Source: Actinostola sp. cb2023 (lineage: Eukaryota; Cnidaria; Anthozoa; Actiniaria; Actinostolidae). From it: DNA of 64,000 nucleotides. Within the stretch, counting starts at the first letter, position 1. Each line of letters begins with the position of its first letter. The position numbers and the translations under genes are program-made. Below, one piece after another: positions 26,892 through 64,000 of the stretch. The stretch spans positions 235,001 through 299,000 of the forward strand of contig JAUJYZ010000529.1 of NCBI GenBank assembly GCA_033675265.1, in the 5' to 3' direction. The notes beneath the pieces were generated by a model. That model saw only the letters and a program-made list of their open reading frames with translations, had not been told where the DNA came from and ran no database searches.

Positions 26892-28064
26892 CATTTAATT
26901 TATCGGTCTTACCACCAGCAATAATCCAGACTATAGGGACATTCACAGAAAACTAATAACCAGAAAACAATCATTTTCGGCACTACAATCGGAGCACTTT
27001 TAAGAAATATTTGATTCTTCTCGGGATTGGAGCTATCTAATTAACAATTAGACAACGAGTCCGAGTTGTCTTATGAGCAGATAGTTGATTATCTCAGTTC
27101 ATAGACAACGAGGGCGGGCTGTCCAATTATTTCAGCATAAGCCAACTTGCATACCTAATTTTATACCAATAGTTTTTTATTTGAATAGATAAAAAGACTA
27201 AAGCCGGAATGTTATGCTACTCATAAGTACACATTTGGCTGAACTGATCGGGATGTTTATAGTTTTGCCATCAAATAATGGGAAATAAACAAACAAACTT
27301 GCTCTTAAGTCGGTTCTTTAGTTGAAAAACTTTCATAAATCAAATAACAAATGAACAAAACACGAGTTAAGAGTGGTGTAGCCTTCGTTTATTACCGTTA
27401 TCACTATCAGTACTCCCTTTGACTTTGTCTTCGCTGAAGTTGAAAAGTCTTCAACTTTAACGATCGTTTCTCGCTCAGTTTCTGCAGTGTCAGCCAACTG
27501 AAAACTTTATTGAATTTTCAATGAGTCCTTTTTACAATTTATTGTTCTTGATATTTGTTTCTAGGTCTACTTTAGAATTTTTTAATTTAGTGAATTTTTT
27601 TTATCAGTTTCGTTCGCCATCTTGCTTCATCGCTTTCAAGGTCAAAATGCACAAACAATGGATACCATGGTGATCCTCAGTCATAGTCTATCACCAATAG
27701 ACCTATAGTAGCGTGGCCAATCACAATGCAGGATATGTGATAGACTCGTACTGGTTGGTTTATACTAATATCATTAGTGTTAGAAAGATTTCCTACCACA
27801 ATACTCTCGCTCAGCAGTAGTCATACATAACGTATTAGATCAAGGCAATGATGTCCAGACCGACCACCGAGAAGTGTCAGCTTGAAAAATGGGGAAAATG
27901 CTTACGTTATTGGACTGCTATGTGGACTGTAAGTGATTGTTCAGGTGTTCATCCATTGTAGCATCTTAAAATAGACTAATCTCATTTGCAATTGAATTGA
28001 GTCAGTAGTTTCTAGACGTTCTGAGAGTTTAGTCACTGTCGTCAGTCAAGGTTGAACCTTAAAG

Positions 28065-43258
<15,194 letters not shown>

Positions 43259-43628
43259 ATTGTGAGGTCTTCCACTGGATACTCGTCACAGAGGACTGGA
43301 AACTAGGAACGGGTGGATACCCTGTGGTAACCCAGTCCCCAGTCCCTGGTTTTAGTTGTCATTACAATGCACAATTGCACAACAAAGAGGAAAGGAACAT
43401 TCCAGCCTATCAACACAATTAAGTTTTTCAAAGCATGTGCATGGGAAGAAAAAATGTTAGCAAACAATGAATTGAAAATGGCAAGGATGTACGAGCTTCG
43501 CACCATCGAGATTGGCCCGACGAGAAGAAATCAGCACAAAGAAATCCAAAATGAAGCTGGGCAGGCTATGTGTTGGTGTCAGATTATACCACAAGAGGTG
43601 CCTGCTAACTCAACACCAAGAACTCTTG

Positions 43629-43634
43629 AATAAA
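43629..43634 (+). promoter_or_regulatory. Candidate polyadenylation signal of gene 1
   Basis: AATAAA about 370 bases after the stop codon; another AATAAA occurs near 43842. Either gives a 3' UTR of ordinary length. Confidence 0.45.
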
Positions 43635-43639
43635 AAAAC

Positions 43640-44741
43640 CATGAACATACTACCCACAGGGATCCTTTATAGGGCTTATTTCACCTATTAAACAGCCTGA
43701 AAATCCAATATCTTTAGAAGGAAGATAGGTGCCTCAGAGAGTTAAGATGAAATGCTGAATATGCGAACAGAAAATGCAGCAGAAATAGAAGAAAAGACAA
43801 GACTGCAGTCAGTTAATTGGTTTTCTTTGGCACTTTCACAGAAATAAATGCAGAATTACCACATCAATTGTAAAATATCATAGGGTTGCTGTTATGAAAA
43901 CCCACGACCACATCATCCAAGGTTGTACGAGAATGTTTGATGCTCTGATGTCAAGCCTACAAAGTAGATGATGTAACTGTCCACAGAAACACATATGGTA
44001 CAGTGTCGGATCCAGGGGGAGGGTCGGGGGGTTCGGACCCCCTGTCATACCCGAGGTGCAATTCAATGTTTTATCCTAGAATCTAGTTTTGGCAAAAGTT
44101 TGAAGTCAATTTACGTTTGGACCCACTCCCCTGGATTGCCTGATTTATGAAATGTTTCTTATTAGAGAACGAAAACCGGAACTTAACGTACAATCAGACT
44201 CTATAAGAGCAAAGTTATTCATTTAACTATGCGTAGAACAATGGTTATTGTTTTTCAACTTAAACTTATTCTTTAATTATGCACATTTTCAATCCTCATT
44301 TGAACCTGAAGATGTTGTCAAGATGACAACAAAACGTCGTTCTTTATTATCTTTAATTTTCATTGTAAAAGTAGATTGTAAGTTTACCCCAGTAAAACTC
44401 TACGTCTGGTGGCTTGTTTCTAAAGTTCATTTCACATCCAGGAACACAGCCATGAGCAATTTAATGGAGGTTTCTTGGTGTTGCAGAACACCAGATGACG
44501 TTAGACAATGAACATAAAGGACGAGAAGAATTAACCTGAACCAAAACAATTATACCCTGCATACAAAGAAACCTAACCAAGAATACAATGCAGACTGCAA
44601 CACCAAGAAACACCCAATTTAATGGTTATCTATTCGCTATACTTCTCTTCCACAAAATGGCTGAAGCGTCCCCTGTAACAGCCCCAAGAGCCTTTGCGAG
44701 ATCAAACTCGCCCCAATCCCACACTAGAGAACTCATTTTAA
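43640..44741. other. Gene 1 downstream region, no further gene recognised
   Basis: Includes a CTGAAGATG...AAAACGTC motif with an internal hairpin (44308-44336), a relative of the motif in the 5-kb foldback. Confidence 0.45.
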
Positions 44742-45254
44742 AAGCACCGAGGACGGGGACGTGAGGACGACGAAGTTCGAATACAGTGTTTTGTTGTCTA
44801 TTGTTTTCATATTTGTTTCTTTTTCCGTGTTTTTCACTAAATTTGCGCCCTCTTTGATGAATAACATCGTCTTTTTGTGGTCCGGTTGCCGGACTGAAAA
44901 CAACTATCTGCACAAATATCGAACTGACGTTCTCGTACTCCTTGCATCGTCAAACATAGGTATTTCAGGGCATTTCACGTTGTAGCTGTGCACAGAACAA
45001 ATACCCTTCAAACGGAGCACTGATGGAAAGAGGGGGGTAAATTGAGCGCACCGTTGACTTCCTGGAAGATTAGCCTCAGTCTAATGGAACTACCAACGTT
45101 AAAACAAGGTCCTTTACCTTTTCCCTTTACCTTTACAGAACGCCTGAAGTAAAAATCGCGCTCATTTTATGTACTCCGACAAAAAGTTATTGAATTTCTT
45201 AACTAACGCTATTGTTTCTCTGCCGTCGTCCTCATGTCTCCGTCCTCGATGCTT
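44742..45254. mobile_element. TIR element carrying a SINE-like insertion
   Basis: AGCACCGAGGACGGGGACGT at the left and its imperfect complement at 45231-45254. Confidence 0.55.
45000..45138 (+). mobile_element. SINE-like element, copy 2 (3' part)
   Basis: Shares ACGGAGCACTGATGGA and the AACGTTAAA tail region with 2270-2390, followed by a TTTACCTTT-rich end. Confidence 0.45.
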
Positions 45255-45280
45255 AAGGTCCCTACTGTCGTTTCGCAATT

Positions 45281-45542
45281 GGCGAATAGACCTTATGCAT
45301 AATGACGTAATATGACTACAACTACCAGAATGCTTTGCGCATCTTCTTTTGTGAGATAATTGGTACCCTTTATCTTAGTGAATTATGAACTGTTTATTAA
45401 TCATTACTTGGCAGCTAAAACTGAATTACGTAATTTACAATTGAATGAACTACCTCAAGAGCGAATAAAAATCTAGAAAAAAAGCAAATTCGCAAAGCAT
45501 GCTGTAGTCACCGTTACGTCATTATGCATAAGGTCTATTGGC
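45281..45542. mobile_element. MITE with AATAGACCTTATGCATAATG ends
   Basis: About 28-bp nearly perfect inverted ends. Confidence 0.75.
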
Positions 45543-45879
45543 CTATGTAGTTGGTAACGAGTCAGACTGATCCCCAGGGTAGGGGTCACAGGAAGGGAAG
45601 GTCCGAAGAAACTACTCGGTCATTATGGCCCATCAATGATACAGTGAAGGATAAATACCAAGAAAAATATTGCCCAGGACTCGCTCGGTCACAACTAATT
45701 ACATCAAATAGTTCAAAAGGGTAATAAAAAACTTTTTCTCACCAACGCCTTTTCTTTAACAGCTCTGCATTTCTGCATTTTCCGATTCTCTGGAATGCTG
45801 ACAGCCACGTACTTCAAACAAACAAGAGAAGCTAGAGTGGGAAATTAGAGAATCGGGTAATGCAGAAATACAGCGCTAA

Positions 45880-46972
45880 AACCGCTTTGCTGAGACAAAG
45901 TTTTTTCTTTCCCTTTGGAACTATTTTATATAATTAAGTACGAAACGCAGTTAGATCATTATATTCTCTATGTATTAATAACAATACAATATTTCGTTGC
46001 ATTGGTATATCCTGGTTCAGTAGTGGCTCTGGGCGTTGCTCGTCACTGATAAAAATGTCTGTTCAATGCATGGATACTGTCCCAATTAAGCCTTAGAGAT
46101 GATTTTAAAACATGGATTAATATGTACATATTTGAAAAAAAAATTGGGTCGCCACTAGTGGTCACCGTCCTTAATTAAATCGGCTGTTAAGGGCCGTTTA
46201 CACGGGCGATTTTATCGGCAGTTTTGTCGGCGATTTTATCGCCGCGAAGTTGCACAAATTTGGCTGCAATTTTGTCGCCGCTAAATCGCCGGTAGTTGTG
46301 GTTGCAATAAAATCGCCGATATTGAATCGCCGACAAAATTGCCGATAAAATCGCCCGTTTAAACGGCCCTTTACGAAGTATTTCCAAAGCTGCATCAAAC
46401 TGAATTTTACACTAGTTACCGAAGTGTGGCTGATGTTTATTCCAGATAGATCGCTGTCACCATGGCAACAATAAACAACAATTTTTTCTCAACAGTAATA
46501 CATAAGTCTCTGGAACCAGGGTACTACCAGGCAACTAATTGTCAAATGGTTAATCCTTTATAACATTTATCAGTCTTACCACCAGCAATACTCTAGACTC
46601 GTAGAAAACTAATAATCAGAAAAGAATCATTTCGGGAGCTTGGAGAAATGTTAATAAATATTTTATTCTTCTCGGGATTGGGGCTATCTCATTAGTATTA
46701 GAAAGCCGTTATAGATCAAACACGAGAAAACGATATCTGATATCCAAACAGACCACGAAGCGGTGTCTTGAAAACAAAAAAATTATAGTGTTCAGTTTAG
46801 CCCCATTGGGACGTTTTGACTGGTATGTGGCTGTACGTGATTGTTTAGGTGTTCAACCATTATAACGTCTTAAAACAGACTAAACTAATTTGCAATCGAA
46901 TTGAATATAGTTTCTAGACGTTCTGAGACTTTAATCACACCTGGGACGTTCGTTCAAGGTTGTACCTTAAAG
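45880..46972. repeat. Upstream half of the tandem segmental duplication, copy 2
   Basis: Shorter version of the gene 1 upstream segment: it lacks the composite foldback, the TTAA element, the CT microsatellite and the TAA run present in copy 1, but gained the MITE at 46189-46372. Confidence 0.7.
46189..46372. mobile_element. MITE with GGGCCGTTTACACGGGCGAT ends, GCGATTTT-rich
   Basis: Inverted ends of about 55 bp. TTA-like flanks. Interrupts the gene 2 upstream copy. Confidence 0.8.
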
Positions 46973-62924
<15,952 letters not shown>

Positions 62925-62969
62925 GTTAGTGCATGAATCTTTAGATACTAGTATTAATACATAACAATC

Positions 62970-63401
62970 CAGGGTTCACACGGAATGTCCACAATAAAAT
63001 TCCATGACTTTTCCATGGCTTTTCCATAACCTGGCCCATAAATCCATGACCTAAATTTAAAAATTACTGACACTAACAAGACACATATTAGAGTCTTCAA
63101 ACACCACCGAACCTAGACCGAAGCAGTGACCTCTCCTCTGACTTTAATATAAATTCTGTGTGGTTTAATTACTCTGGAAAGTGAACACATTTGTTTTACA
63201 GCTACATGTACCTAACTAGTTTACAAATCCTTGATAACTATAATCTTCTGAACATTTTTTGGAGATTCTAAAGGTAATAAAATTCCATGACTTTTCCATG
63301 ACTTTTGACATTTTGGTGAAATTCCATGACTTTTCCAGGCCTGGAAAATGATTTTATTATAAATTCAATGACTTTCCACGACCGGTGTGAACCACGGCCT
63401 G
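62970..63401. mobile_element. hAT-like non-autonomous element, gene 2 intron 5
   Basis: CAGGGTTCACACGG at the left, complement CCGGTGTGAACC...CTG at the right, CAATC on both flanks. The interior repeats TTCCATGACTTTTCC. Gene 1 lacks it: CAATCATCG stands alone at 41507. Confidence 0.7.
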
Positions 63402-63598
63402 CAATCGTCATTGGCTGACTAACAGATTGTCATATGTGCTGTTCAGGTCTTGCACGGCATATTTACTAAATCGTATCGTGTGTCCTGCAAATGCAAACCT
63501 CGCAATGCAATGTTGCAATTTTCAAAAGTAGAAAGGAATTCTTCTTTTGCAATGTCACGACTGCCAATACAGCTTACATTGACACACGATGTAATGAC

Positions 63599-63777
63599 AT
63601 TGCTGGTTTTCATTAGACGTCACTTCCGGTCTCGTGAGGAATTTTCATCAGCTGAATTGCACCTTTTCAATAGAATACTCTCTGCTTGATAGCACATGGA
63701 GGGCAGTGTTTGCCCGTCATTTGAAGCAAATAATGAGATTCAAGGACTTTTAACAGCTGATTGAAACCAAGCAATTG
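63599..63777 (-). mobile_element. MITE with CAATTGCTGG ends, copy 2, gene 2 intron 5
   Basis: Inverse of 26034-26214. Flanked by ATTGC; gene 1 shows the uninterrupted site ACATTGCTAGTACG at about 42400. Confidence 0.8.
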
Positions 63778-63839
63778 CGAGTACGTACTAGTAATGCGTG
63801 CATTGTTGTACTATGTGCTTGATGTTTTAAACTTTATTA

Positions 63840-64000
63840 TAACATAGCATTGATATAACGCGCGCTCTGATTGGCTAATAGACCTCTTTAGCTTGTATAC
63901 AAATTGCCCATTTCAGATCATGTGATGTAAACATGATATTCTCGGGAGAATTGTTCCTTTATATTTCTGAAATTTATTCGTTTACATTGAAAGGACTAAT
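63840..64000. mobile_element. Start of another insertion at the gene 2 exon 6 border
   Basis: Up to AACTTTA (about 63837) the sequence follows gene 1 intron 5. Where gene 1 continues to its acceptor, gene 2 instead has a GCGCGCTCTGATTGGC motif (inverse of 1657 and 18057) and runs off the window. Confidence 0.6.

Noticed and set aside
44626..44913. 95-codon minus-strand ORF
   Set aside because: Overlaps the terminal repeat of a TIR element and has no recognisable domain.

Overview
This window is animal nuclear DNA: intron-containing genes in AT-rich sequence packed with mobile elements and simple repeats. I infer a marine invertebrate, most likely an anthozoan cnidarian. The reasons are the dense inverted-repeat elements, very long TAA/TTA microsatellites, a restriction-like-endonuclease non-LTR retrotransposon, and a 97-bp repeat whose sequence I recall from coral and sea-anemone genomes. 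The species assignment rests on memory and was not checked by any search.

The only host protein-coding genes I can support are two tandem, same-strand paralogues of a Cys-loop ligand-gated ion channel (nicotinic acetylcholine receptor, alpha type). Gene 1 is complete: six exons (28065-28104, 32986-33143, 35133-35177, 35507-35616, 41253-41479, 42582-43258), 1257 coding bases, 418 residues, all splice phases consistent. Gene 2 has exons 1-5 (46973-47012, 57600-57757, 60396-60440, 60861-60970, 62698-62924) with identical exon lengths and phases. Its last exon (transmembrane domain) should lie just past the right edge. The shared exons encode about 81% identical protein by hand count. Homology continues into upstream DNA (about 23.3-28.1 kb against 45.9-47.0 kb), so a segment including the promoter was duplicated. 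The paralogues act as each other's empty-site reference, and several insertions can be polarised this way.

Layout: 1-23 kb has no recognisable gene and is a field of MITEs (short inverted-repeat elements), foldback elements, microsatellites and small tandem arrays. 23.3-28.1 kb is the duplicated upstream segment of gene 1, invaded by foldbacks and a TTAA-flanked element. 28-43.3 kb is gene 1; its introns hold a retrotransposon, a transposon swollen by a 17-bp minisatellite, two 97-bp arrays and a 2.2-kb foldback. 43.3-47 kb is intergenic with MITEs and a SINE-like copy. 47-63 kb is gene 2: intron 1 is a graveyard of retroelements and arrays, and intron 2 holds a roughly 65-copy 34-bp minisatellite that ends about 30 bases from the exon 3 acceptor.

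Both receptors should be membrane subunits of a pentameric cation channel. Both keep the vicinal cysteines of an alpha subunit but replace the loop B tryptophan with phenylalanine. No bacterial operon, CRISPR, rRNA or confident tRNA gene is present.
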